From positions 1 through 64,000 of the forward strand of contig DASRBO010000015.1 of NCBI GenBank assembly GCA_035653595.1: a stretch of DNA of 64,000 bases, in the 5' to 3' direction. The DNA is from DASRBO01 sp035653595. Its GTDB lineage: Bacteria > Actinomycetota > Acidimicrobiia > Acidimicrobiales > JAJPHE01. Position numbers and translations under genes: made by a program. The notes beneath the pieces were generated by a model. That model was not told the origin of the DNA, searched no databases, and worked only from the letters and a program-made list of their open reading frames with translations. Shown piece by piece: positions 51,108-58,959 of the stretch (positions within the stretch are counted from its first letter, which is position 1; each line of letters begins with the position of its first letter).

Positions 51108-51953
51108 ATGGACCGACCAACGGAGGGCGACCGGGAGCCTCGTCATCCTCACCACGATCTCGTGGTCAGGGAGGTCCGTGGTTGGTACACCGACTGGCCG
51201 GGCCGGTCCCCTGGTCCGGCCGGATCCGAACCGGACATCGGGATACGGACCCGGACCGAACCCTTCGGTCACCTGCGGTCCGGACCCGGCGACGCCGGCC
51301 GGCGGCTCGTCCTGACCGTCGACGACCCCGCTGCCGTCCCGGGCGTTCTGAAGGCGGCGGCCGGATACTTCCGGGGTGACCCCTTCGACGTGTGGGTGGA
51401 CGAGCGCAGGCGGGCCGCTCTGCTGGATGCGGCCCTCGTGTCGGCGGGCTTCCATGCCCCGGAGGACGACACCGTGGTGCTGGCGCTCGTCGCGCCGCAT
51501 TGGCCACAGGACGAACCGGCCGGCCTCGAGGTCCAGGAGGTCGCCGATGAGGCCGCCCTGAGATCGTGGGCCCGAGTGCGGCTGATGGGCTTCTCCGACA
51601 GCGAGGACGAGCCCGCCGAGAACCTCGTGGAGGAGCAGCTGGCCGCCAGGAGGGCCGAGTGGCCGATCAGCCGCTACGAGCTGGCGTTCCTCGACGGCGA
51701 GCCGGTCGGAATCCTGGCCCACTACACCGCCTCCACCGACCAGATGGTCTTCCTCCTGGCCACCCGGGTGCCCTTCCGGCGCCGCGGGGTGGCTCAGTCG
51801 TTGTTGCGACGCTGGGGCGAGCGGGCGCTAAACGAAGGGGCGCGCTCACTCCTCATCAACTGCGACGAGCACGGCCGGCCCGCTGCGCTCTACCGCCGGC
51901 TGGGGTTCGTCGACGAGGTGTACTGGCACCGTCGCTACCGGCCGGGATCCTGA
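51108..51953 (+). CDS. GNAT-family acetyltransferase
   Basis: A 281-residue protein with a C-terminal GNAT domain (~140-281): acetyl-CoA-binding motif LATRVPFRRRGVAQSLLRRWGERA, then INCDEHGRPAALYRRLGFVDEVYWH. The N-terminal half, with ADVIG-type features such as GYFRGDPFDVWVDERRRAALLDAAL, looks like the degenerate GNAT repeat of two-domain members. ATG 51108 is preceded by GGGAGG at a 10-nt distance; TTG 51099 is too close to it. Substrate unknown. Confidence 0.83.
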   Translation: MDRPTEGDREPRHPHHDLVVREVRGWYTDWPGRSPGPAGSEPDIGIRTRTEPFGHLRSGPGDAGRRLVLTVDDPAAVPGVLKAAAGYFRGDPFDVWVDERRRAALLDAALVSAGFHAPEDDTVVLALVAPHWPQDEPAGLEVQEVADEAALRSWARVRLMGFSDSEDEPAENLVEEQLAARRAEWPISRYELAFLDGEPVGILAHYTASTDQMVFLLATRVPFRRRGVAQSLLRRWGERALNEGARSLLINCDEHGRPAALYRRLGFVDEVYWHRRYRPGS

Positions 51954-52002
51954 TCAGGCCGGACCCGTCCCAGCGCATGGCCCCGGCGGGACGCCTGCGC
52001 GG

Positions 52003-52920
52003 TCACTCGGGACACCAGATCCGCAACCGGTTGTCGGACAGCGGCACACAGAACCTCCCGTCCGGGGAGGCCTCCAGGAGCAAGGCACGGAGCTCGGACG
52101 TGAACTCGTCCAGGCGGTCACCGAAGAGGTGGGGGGCCATTCCCGAGGTCGACAGGCGGTTGGCGACGATCTCTTCGACGGTGCGCTCCAGAACCCGGCC
52201 GTCCGGGACCGGGATCTCCCTGGCCGGTCGGAACCCGGCCGCCTGGAACACTTCGTCCTCTCCGCCCGGTGAGGTGTTGCGGAGGCCCTGACCTGCCCGG
52301 CGGTCGACCCCGAGCCACCGTCGTCTGAGGTCCTCGATCGCCCGGTCAGGCGCCGCCGGGCAGGGGAGGAGCCGCGGGTGGCGCTCCGGGCCGGGGCGAG
52401 AACCATCGACCTGCACGACGGCCCCGCCGGGCTCGACCATGTCGCGGACCAGCCCGGCGACCCTGGGCCTGTCCATCCAGTGGAAGGACTGGGCGAAGGT
52501 GATGACGCGGAACCGCCCCAAACCCGCCGGCAGGTCCTCGGCCCGGAGGCGGACCCAGACGGCGTTGGCGATCCGACGCTGCTCGGCCAGTCGCCGGGCC
52601 TCCGCCAGCATGCCCGGATCAGGGTCGAGGCCGATCACGGTCTCGAAGAGGCCGGCGAGACGGAGCGCCACGCTTCCGGGCCCGCAACCGACGTCCAGCA
52701 GGCGGCCGCTACCGTCGAGGGACAGGGCCTGGCGGAAGGCGTCGGCCAACTCCGGAGCGTAGGGCTCGCGGCCCTGTTCGTAGAACCGGGCGGCGCCGGC
52801 GAAGAGAGTGTCGTCCCAGGTCCAGTCCTCCCACCCGTGCTCGCCGGTGCGATCGGTCACGGCATCACGCCAGGGCTCCGGGGAGGCGGCCGGCGGAACC
52901 GGCGGATGAGGACTCGGCAC
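52003..52920 (-). CDS. Class I SAM-dependent methyltransferase
   Basis: A 305-residue methyltransferase. SAM-binding motif I LLDVGCGPGSVALRLAG, motif II VIGLDPDPGMLAEARRLA, motif III around WVRLRAEDLPAGLGRFRVITFAQSFHWM, which is typical of the UbiE/SAM methyltransf_11 group. An in-frame GTG at 52860 (TDRTGEHGWEDWTWDDTLF) would remove a Pro-rich 20-residue leader and is an equally good start. It converges with the GNAT gene. Substrate unknown. Confidence 0.85.
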   Translation of the reverse strand: MPSPHPPVPPAASPEPWRDAVTDRTGEHGWEDWTWDDTLFAGAARFYEQGREPYAPELADAFRQALSLDGSGRLLDVGCGPGSVALRLAGLFETVIGLDPDPGMLAEARRLAEQRRIANAVWVRLRAEDLPAGLGRFRVITFAQSFHWMDRPRVAGLVRDMVEPGGAVVQVDGSRPGPERHPRLLPCPAAPDRAIEDLRRRWLGVDRRAGQGLRNTSPGGEDEVFQAAGFRPAREIPVPDGRVLERTVEEIVANRLSTSGMAPHLFGDRLDEFTSELRALLLEASPDGRFCVPLSDNRLRIWCPE

Positions 52921-52938
52921 GTGGCCACTACTGGCCGT

Positions 52939-53061
52939 TCAGTCCGTCGACATCGCCGGGCACCTGCGGCCGAGTAGGAGGCAGATCACGCAGGCCGGGC
53001 CCCGCCTGCTCAGCCGGAGGTGGGCCATCTTGGGGTGGTTGCAGCTGCGGCACCGGGGCAT
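52939..53061 (-). CDS. Tiny zinc-ribbon-like protein (40 residues)
   Basis: MPRCRSCNHPKMAHLR begins a 40-residue reading frame with two CxxC knuckles (Cys4/Cys7 and Cys24/Cys27) and one further Cys34, as in the small zinc-binding proteins common in actinobacteria. On this strand a TATCTT hexamer ends 8 nt before the ATG, fitting a leaderless transcript. It lies 18 nt before the methyltransferase gene on the same strand, so both may be one operon. Coding is supported by motif and promoter only. Confidence 0.45.
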   Translation of the reverse strand: MPRCRSCNHPKMAHLRLSRRGPACVICLLLGRRCPAMSTD

Positions 53062-53216
53062 CGGGTTCGAAGATAATCGCGCCGCCGCACCGGCTCGCGG
53101 TGGCCAAGTCACGCGTCGTAGTGGAGGTTCTCGACAAGCTGCTCGTTCGGATCGAGGAGATGCCGACCTACGCCGGCTACTCGAAGCTGACCACGTTCCC
53201 GCGGCCCCACGGAGCG

Positions 53217-54044
53217 TCAGGCCGTCGGCGGCCCGGCGGCGAGACGTTCGCTGATTACCCGGTACCGGTCCTCCTCGGCGACCATCCAGCGGGCCTCCAG
53301 CCACCAGGTGGCGCCGGCGGCGGAGAACGGTTCGACGATCTCCGCCGCTCCGGCCGGGGCCGGCGGAGTCTCGCCCTCGACGACCACGTCGAAGCCATGC
53401 CGGCGCCCGCCGTTGGCGTCGAGCCATGCCAGCATGGCCTCGATGTCGGGGGGTCCGGTGGGCCGGAAGGTCGGGTCCATGCACACCGGGATCAACCCGT
53501 CGCATCGGAGGGCCCGTCGCATCGATCGCTCGTGGGGCCATGCCCCCACGACCCAGATGGGGATCCGTGGCTCCTGCACCGGTCGCAGGGGCGGGAACGG
53601 GCCCTTGGTCAGGTCGAGATCGAAGCGCTCCCCCGAGTAACGAAGTCCCCCGGACCACAGCTCGGCGATCAGGTCGATGCCCTCGTCAAGCAGGCGAGCG
53701 CGCTCGGCCCGCGGCCGGGCATCGCCGATACCGCCCCACCCCGTCTCCGGGGCGCCCAGACCCACCGACAGGATCGCCCTGCCCCCCGACAGGTGGTCGA
53801 GCGTGACCGCTTGGCTGGCCACCTTCCAGGGCCTTCGCCACGGCAGAGGGGTGAGCATGGTCCCGAGGCGCAGCGTGTCGGTGCGCTCGGCCATGGCCGA
53901 CAGCAGAGACCAGGAGTCGAGCACGTAGGCCGCCTCGAACACGAACACGGCGTCCCAGCCGGACTGTTCGGCCAGGACGGCCAGTTCGACCTGCTGGCGG
54001 GCGGGCCCACCGGGGAGCACGAAGCCGTAACGCACGGCCCGCAT
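53217..54044 (-). CDS. LLM-class flavin-dependent oxidoreductase
   Basis: A 275-residue luciferase-like TIM-barrel enzyme using F420 or FMN. YGFVLPGGPARQQVELAVLAEQSGWDAVFVFE opens the barrel; LSGGRAILSVGLG and the RARLLDEGIDLIAELWSGG helix are typical; IPIWVVGAWPHERSMRRA is the later strand. It is shorter than luciferase proper (~330). A CAGAAT 8 nt before the ATG may be the -10 box of a leaderless transcript. Substrate unknown; F420 use is common in actinobacteria. Confidence 0.88.
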   Translation of the reverse strand: MRAVRYGFVLPGGPARQQVELAVLAEQSGWDAVFVFEAAYVLDSWSLLSAMAERTDTLRLGTMLTPLPWRRPWKVASQAVTLDHLSGGRAILSVGLGAPETGWGGIGDARPRAERARLLDEGIDLIAELWSGGLRYSGERFDLDLTKGPFPPLRPVQEPRIPIWVVGAWPHERSMRRALRCDGLIPVCMDPTFRPTGPPDIEAMLAWLDANGGRRHGFDVVVEGETPPAPAGAAEIVEPFSAAGATWWLEARWMVAEEDRYRVISERLAAGPPTA

Positions 54045-54153
54045 CCAATGCGATTCTGCCGGCCGGGCGCAACGTCTTTCGCTGATCAGGTAGAAGGCGC
54101 CGCCCCGACCTCATCGTGGGACAATGGACGATCGCCTCGGAGGAGGTGGAGCG

Positions 54154-54603
54154 GTGCCAAAGAAGCCGGTGATCCTGAAGAGCCCCAGGGAGCACTGGAA
54201 GGCCGAGCCCGACGGGCACGACTATCCGGCGGCGCGGGACTATCTCAGCCTGCTCATGCCGGAGGCGCAGGCTGACCCTCTGGTCGAGTCCCTACGCAGC
54301 GCCCCCCTCGTCCACCGCAAGGCCAAGGACATCCTCCGGGCCAGCCGACTCGAGCTGCTGGGCGAGGACAACGTGCACGTGGCCAAGGACCTGCGTCGGA
54401 TCCGCAAGGGGGAGAGGCTCTCACCGGTGCTCCTGGTGAGGGGCAGCATCACCGCCGCCGCCTCGCTGATCGTGGCCGACGGCTACCACCGCGTCTGCGC
54501 CAGCCACTTCCTCGACGAGGATGCCGACATCCCCTGCCGGATCGTCGACCTGGCGCCGGCGGCCCGGCGTCCCTCTACCCGGCCGGCCAAGTCGGCGCCG
54601 TAG
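54154..54603 (+). CDS. Conserved hypothetical protein, ParB/Srx-like core
   Basis: A 149-residue basic protein: ILKSPREHWKAEPDGHDYPAARDYLSLLM, then HRKAKDILRASRLELLGEDNVHVAKDLRRIRKGERLSPVLLVRG and LIVADGYHRVCASHFL. The LSPVLLVRG...ADGYHRVCA pattern is reminiscent of the ParB/sulfiredoxin fold, where a GxxR/H loop binds a nucleotide; this is a weak match. GTG 54154 is chosen for the GGAGGAGGTGGA just upstream; ATG 54124 would bury it. It precedes the SulP gene by 7 nt. Function unknown. Confidence 0.68.
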   Translation: MPKKPVILKSPREHWKAEPDGHDYPAARDYLSLLMPEAQADPLVESLRSAPLVHRKAKDILRASRLELLGEDNVHVAKDLRRIRKGERLSPVLLVRGSITAAASLIVADGYHRVCASHFLDEDADIPCRIVDLAPAARRPSTRPAKSAP

Positions 54604-54610
54604 CCTGACG

Positions 54611-56332
54611 GTGGCCGGCCGCCTACTCGCCCCCACGCTGCGGGGCTACCGCCCCGGATGGCTGGGTCAGGACGTGGTGGCCGGCCTCACGCTCGTCGCC
54701 ATCGCCGCCCCGGAGCAGATGGCGACCGCTCGTCTGGCGAACATGCCCGCCGTCACCGGGCTCTACGCCTTCGTGGCGGGCTCGGTGGCCTACGCCCTCT
54801 TCGGCCGCAACGGCCGGGTGTCGGTGGGGGCGGACTCCACCATCGCCCCGGTGCTCGGTTCGGGGGTGGCCGCCATCGCCGCGGTGGGGTCCGTCCGCTA
54901 CGCCCACCTCATCTCCCTCCTCGCCCTCATGGTCGGCGGCCTGGTCGTGATGGCGGGGCTGATGCGCCTGGGGTGGGTGGCCGAGTTCATCTCCGCCCCG
55001 GTCGTCACCGGTGTCCTGGCCGGCATCGCCGTGGAGATAGTGGCCAAGCAGCTGCCCTCGCTGCTCGGCGTTCCGGCCAGCGGCACCTCCACCATCGGCC
55101 GGCTGCGGGCGCTGGCCGGCCACCTCGGTCGGGTCAACGGCTGGGCCATGGCCATAGGTATCGGGGTGCTGGCGATCATCGTGGTGGGGGAGATGATCGA
55201 CCGGCGGTTCCCGGCTGCCCTGGTGGCCACGGTGGGGGCGATCCTGGTGGCCAGGGCGGGAGACCTGGTTGCCCACGGTGTGAAGGTGGTGGGCAGCCTG
55301 AGCGGGGGCCTTCCGCCGCTGCGCTGGCCGGGGGGAACCTGGACCGACGCCCAGCACCTCCTGAGCCCGGCTCTGGCCGCCGCCTTTCTGTGCCTGGCCC
55401 AGACCGCCGCCACCGTGCGCACCGCCAGCGCTGGTGCTCCAGCGGCCGGGGAGTTCAACCAGGACCTCGCCGCCGTCGGAGCGGGGAGCCTGGTGTCGGG
55501 CATGGCCGGCTCCTTCGCCGTCAACTCCAGCCCGCCCCGGACCCAGGTGGTCGCCACCGCCGGCGGCCGCACCCAGGTGGCCGGCCTGCTGGCCGCCGGC
55601 CTGGTGCTCAGCCTCGCCGTGCTGGGGCCGGGCCTGTTGCACTACCTACCCCAGGCCGCCCTGGCGGGCATCCTCGTCTTCGTCGCCACCCGCCTGTTCC
55701 ACATCGGGGACCTGCGGGCGATCCTGCGCTTCGACCGTATCGAGTTCGGGCTGGCCGTGACCACCCTGCTGGCGGTGGCCCTCATAGGTATCGAGCAGGG
55801 CGTGATCATCGCCATCCTTCTGTCACTGGCCGAACGGGTCAGGCGGGCGGCCCGGCCCATGGACGCCGTTCTGGGGCGCGAGATCGGCACCGACCACTGG
55901 ATACCGACCGACGTGGGCCTGGCCACCGAGCAGGTTCCGGGCGTGCTGGTGTACATGATCTACGCCCCCCTCTGGTACGCCAATGCCGACTACGTGCGGT
56001 TGCGGGTGAGCCAGCTCGTCGAGGCGGCCAAGGGCGTGAAGGTGTTCGTGCTCGACTCCGACGGAATCTCCGACATCGACTACACCGGGGCCCGGTCGCT
56101 GAGCGAGCTGGCCCACGAGCTCCGGGCCAGGGGGGTGACCATCGCCGTCGCCCGGGCGTCGCACATCGTCCACCACGACCTCAAGCACAGCGGGCTGCTG
56201 GCTGACATCGGCGCCGATCACCTCTATCGGAGCGTGGAGGAGGCCGTCCGGGCCCTCCAGCCCGGCCCCTCTTCCTCAGTCGCCGGCCAGGTCCCGCCGG
56301 CCGAATCGAGCGGCGCCGGCCAGGGCCAGTAG
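54611..56332 (+). CDS. SulP/SLC26-family anion permease with STAS domain
   Basis: A 573-residue transporter. The SulP start GYRPGWLGQDVVAGLTLVAIAAPEQMATARLANMPAVTGLYAF and the substrate-site stretch VGADSTIAPVLGSGVAA are clear; ~11-14 helices reach to ~425. Residues ~440-560 are a STAS domain (VFVLDSDGISDIDYTGARSLSELAHELRARGVTIAVA). It would carry sulfate, bicarbonate or another anion. GTG start lies 7 nt after the previous gene. Its 3' end overlaps the opposing ABC-2 gene by 57 bp. Confidence 0.9.
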   Translation: MAGRLLAPTLRGYRPGWLGQDVVAGLTLVAIAAPEQMATARLANMPAVTGLYAFVAGSVAYALFGRNGRVSVGADSTIAPVLGSGVAAIAAVGSVRYAHLISLLALMVGGLVVMAGLMRLGWVAEFISAPVVTGVLAGIAVEIVAKQLPSLLGVPASGTSTIGRLRALAGHLGRVNGWAMAIGIGVLAIIVVGEMIDRRFPAALVATVGAILVARAGDLVAHGVKVVGSLSGGLPPLRWPGGTWTDAQHLLSPALAAAFLCLAQTAATVRTASAGAPAAGEFNQDLAAVGAGSLVSGMAGSFAVNSSPPRTQVVATAGGRTQVAGLLAAGLVLSLAVLGPGLLHYLPQAALAGILVFVATRLFHIGDLRAILRFDRIEFGLAVTTLLAVALIGIEQGVIIAILLSLAERVRRAARPMDAVLGREIGTDHWIPTDVGLATEQVPGVLVYMIYAPLWYANADYVRLRVSQLVEAAKGVKVFVLDSDGISDIDYTGARSLSELAHELRARGVTIAVARASHIVHHDLKHSGLLADIGADHLYRSVEEAVRALQPGPSSSVAGQVPPAESSGAGQGQ

Positions 56333-57964
56333 AACGCCCACCGCCACCAGGATCACGTTGGAGACCCAGTCCGGGTCGACGGCAGGAGCGGGCGCCATGT
56401 GGTGCAACACCGATGTGTCCATCAACCAGTGGTTGGCGTTGACGATGCCGCCGAGCAGCTCGACGAGCAGGCTCCAGGACACCACGCTGTAGGCGAGGAC
56501 CCCGCACCACCGGGGGGCGAAGCCCACGGCGAGGACCCCGGCGCCCAGCACCACGACAGCGGCCGGCACCACGTTGAGACCGGCCAGCACGATCCGACCG
56601 GGGGCCTCACCGGCGTGCTGGCTGGCCGTCCCGACCCAGGTGGCCACGCCGGCGGCGGCGCCGAGCACCACCAGGGTGGTCGCCGCCACGGCCAGGCGTC
56701 CCCACAGCCACCGCCACCGCGACAGGGGTCGGGTCAGGAGGGCGTCCAGGCGGCCCTCGGCCTCCTCCGCCCGGGTCGCCGACACCTGGGCCGCGGCGAC
56801 CAGGGTGACCAGGGTGGCCACGAGCAGGAAGACGATGCCCAGGTAGGCCGACGTGCCCTGGCCGGTGCCGGCCAGCCGGGCGACGGCGGCCTGCACCCCG
56901 GCGGACACCGTCATGGCCTGCCCGGCGGCCTTGGCGATGGTGCCGCACAGGAGACCGGCCAGTGCGGCCCCCACCAGCCAGCCGACCGCCCCGCCCCGCC
57001 CGAGCCGCAGGGCCAGGCCGGTCGGACCACCAAGCAGCCCCACCCGGGGCCGGCGCGACTGGCGATCCCCGACCAGCCCGGTCCCGAGGTCCCTGCGCCC
57101 GGCCAGCCATACGGCCAGCAAACCCAAGGCGACCACCGCCGCCCCGATCGGCACCAGCGCTGCTGGCCGGGGCCCGCTCAGGGGACGCAGCTCGTCCACC
57201 CACCCCAGCGGGGTGGCCCAGCGCAACGGGGCCAGTCCGGTGCCCGAGTCGGCCACCATACGCAGGGCGTAGGCGACCCCCAGGGCCACCCCGGCGTAGC
57301 CGGCGGCGGCCCGGCGGGTGGGGGCGACCTGGGCCGCCACCGCCCCCACCGCCATGAACAGGGCGATGCTGGCGACCAGGCACACCGACAGGTAGAGCGC
57401 CGCTCCCGGCGCAATGTTCACCGTCGACGCCCGTCCGGCGGCCACGCTGAGAACGGCCGTCACTAGCCACAGGATCCCCACCCCGCCGGCCAGACCGGCC
57501 AAGGCCTCCAACGTCGCCCGGCCCCTGGTGGTGCGCCCCGCCACCAACAGCTCCCACCGGCCTTGCTCCTCCTCCCCCCGCAGGAGTCGGGTGGCGGTGA
57601 GCAGGCCCCAGACCGCCCCCACCAGGCTGAGGACCCCGAGGCTGCGCCAGGCGGTGAAGCCGGCGACCGAGTCGATTTGGCGGGCCGGCCCGATCAGGGC
57701 GTTGATGCCGGCGTTGGCGCCGAAGGTGGACGCCAGCCGATGCCGGGCCTCCGGTGTCTTGTAGCTGGCGGCGAAGCCGAGCGCCGAGCTCAGCACGTAG
57801 CCACCGAACACGGCCCCCCAGAGCGCGGCTGGACGCAGCACCCGGCTGAAGGTGTGGCCGGTGACGACGGCGACCGTCCGGCGTGCGACCGGCGCCGGCG
57901 GAAGGCCGCCGCCGGCCCCCGCCGGTGGGCTGTCGGTGGCGGACGACAGCGGCTCAGCGTCCAT
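56276..57964 (-). CDS. ABC-2 type exporter permease
   Basis: A 562-residue membrane protein with ~12 hydrophobic segments in two similar halves, like the permeases of antibiotic exporters. LLRGEEEQGRWELLVAGRTTRGRATLEALAGL and ATRAEEAEGRLDALLTRPLSRWRWLWGRLAVA are the matching conserved cytoplasmic loops. The ATPase gene lies upstream on the same strand and overlaps it by 11 nt, so they form one exporter. Cargo unknown. The end overlaps the SulP gene. Confidence 0.87.
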   Translation of the reverse strand: MDAEPLSSATDSPPAGAGGGLPPAPVARRTVAVVTGHTFSRVLRPAALWGAVFGGYVLSSALGFAASYKTPEARHRLASTFGANAGINALIGPARQIDSVAGFTAWRSLGVLSLVGAVWGLLTATRLLRGEEEQGRWELLVAGRTTRGRATLEALAGLAGGVGILWLVTAVLSVAAGRASTVNIAPGAALYLSVCLVASIALFMAVGAVAAQVAPTRRAAAGYAGVALGVAYALRMVADSGTGLAPLRWATPLGWVDELRPLSGPRPAALVPIGAAVVALGLLAVWLAGRRDLGTGLVGDRQSRRPRVGLLGGPTGLALRLGRGGAVGWLVGAALAGLLCGTIAKAAGQAMTVSAGVQAAVARLAGTGQGTSAYLGIVFLLVATLVTLVAAAQVSATRAEEAEGRLDALLTRPLSRWRWLWGRLAVAATTLVVLGAAAGVATWVGTASQHAGEAPGRIVLAGLNVVPAAVVVLGAGVLAVGFAPRWCGVLAYSVVSWSLLVELLGGIVNANHWLMDTSVLHHMAPAPAVDPDWVSNVILVAVGVLLALAGAARFGRRDLAGD

Positions 57965-58877
57965 TGCCGGCCGGCAGCCTCGTCTCGATCGAGGTCACGT
58001 CCCCGTAATGGGCGAGGAAGAGCTCCTCCAGCGACGGCTCGCGGCTGAGCAGCTCGCGTACCCGTCCGGTGGCCAGCACCTTGAGGAGGGGATCTACGCT
58101 GCCCCGGACCTGGCAGCGCAATACCCGACCGGTCACCTCTACCGCCCGAACCCCGGGCACCCCGTTGACGTCGGGGACCGGACCGTCGAAGGTCGCCTCG
58201 ACGGTGACGGCAGCGAGGTGTCGCAGCTCGCCCAGGGTCCCCAGCTCCGCCAGCCGGCCGGCGCGCAGGATGCCGACCCGGTCACAGAGCGCCTCCACCT
58301 CGCTCAGGAGGTGGGAGGACAAGAACACGGTCTGGCCCCGGTCCCGTGCCTCGTGGATGCAGGCGCGGAAGGCCTGTTCCATCAGCGGGTCGAGGCCGTT
58401 GGTCGGCTCGTCCATGACCAGCAGGTCCGGCCGGCTCATCAGCCCCGCTATGAGCAGCACCTTCTGGCGGTTGCCCTTGGAGTAGGCCCTCACCTTCTTG
58501 TCCGGGTCGAGGTCGAAGCGCTGGATCAGCTCGTCGCGGTAGACGAGGTCGACCCGCCCCTGCACCCGGCCGAGGAGGTGGAGGGTCTCCGCCCCGGTCA
58601 GGGACGGCCACAGGCTGGCTTCCCCGGGCACGTAGGAGAGCCGGCGATGGGCCTCAATGGCCTCCGACCAGCAGTCGAGCCCGAACAGCCGGGCGTCCCC
58701 GGCGCTGGCCCCGACCAGGCCAAGCAGCAGGCGGATGGTCGTGGTCTTTCCGGCTCCGTTGGGGCCGAGGTAGCCGAACACCTCCCCGGCGCCGACCTCG
58801 AGGTCGAGGTCGGCCAGGGCGGTCACCCGGCCGAAGCGCTTGGTCAGCCCGGTGGTGCTCACTACGGGTGCGGCCAC
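57954..58877 (-). CDS. ABC exporter ATPase
   Basis: A 307-residue ATPase: Walker A YLGPNGAGKTTTIRLLLGL, signature-region YSKGNRQKVLLIAGLM (the LSGGQ motif appears as YSKGN), Walker B LLVMDEPTNGLD, and switch His in FLSSHLLSEVEAL. The atypical signature is usual in drug- and antibiotic-exporter ATPases of the CcmA type. A ~80-residue C-terminal domain follows. GTG 58877 has AAGGAGGG just upstream; a longer reading from further upstream has a Pro/Arg-rich leader and is rejected. Confidence 0.9.
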   Translation of the reverse strand: MAAPVVSTTGLTKRFGRVTALADLDLEVGAGEVFGYLGPNGAGKTTTIRLLLGLVGASAGDARLFGLDCWSEAIEAHRRLSYVPGEASLWPSLTGAETLHLLGRVQGRVDLVYRDELIQRFDLDPDKKVRAYSKGNRQKVLLIAGLMSRPDLLVMDEPTNGLDPLMEQAFRACIHEARDRGQTVFLSSHLLSEVEALCDRVGILRAGRLAELGTLGELRHLAAVTVEATFDGPVPDVNGVPGVRAVEVTGRVLRCQVRGSVDPLLKVLATGRVRELLSREPSLEELFLAHYGDVTSIETRLPAGNGR

Positions 58878-58945
58878 AGTCCCTCCTTGCCATGACCAGT
58901 GTCGGTGGCGCCCCGGATGCCCGGCCAGGGTCCAAGGTCCCCGGT

Positions 58946-58951
58946 TAGCTT
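58946..58951 (+). promoter_or_regulatory. -10 box of the secreted propeller gene
   Basis: TAGCTT ends 8 nt before the ATG at 58960, fitting a leaderless transcript. No good -35 hexamer is seen. Confidence 0.4.
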
Positions 58952-58959
58952 GACCGCCG

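Noticed and set aside
49154..51109. 651-codon reading of the amidohydrolase with a long N-terminal extension
   Set aside because: The extension crosses the TetR gene on the other strand and the operator; the ATG at 50353 gives a normal-length enzyme.
53100..54275. Plus-strand frame starting VAKSRVVVEVLDKLLVRIEEMP
   Set aside because: The first ~40 residues look protein-like but the frame then runs antisense through the LLM oxidoreductase gene; at most a gene remnant, not supported.
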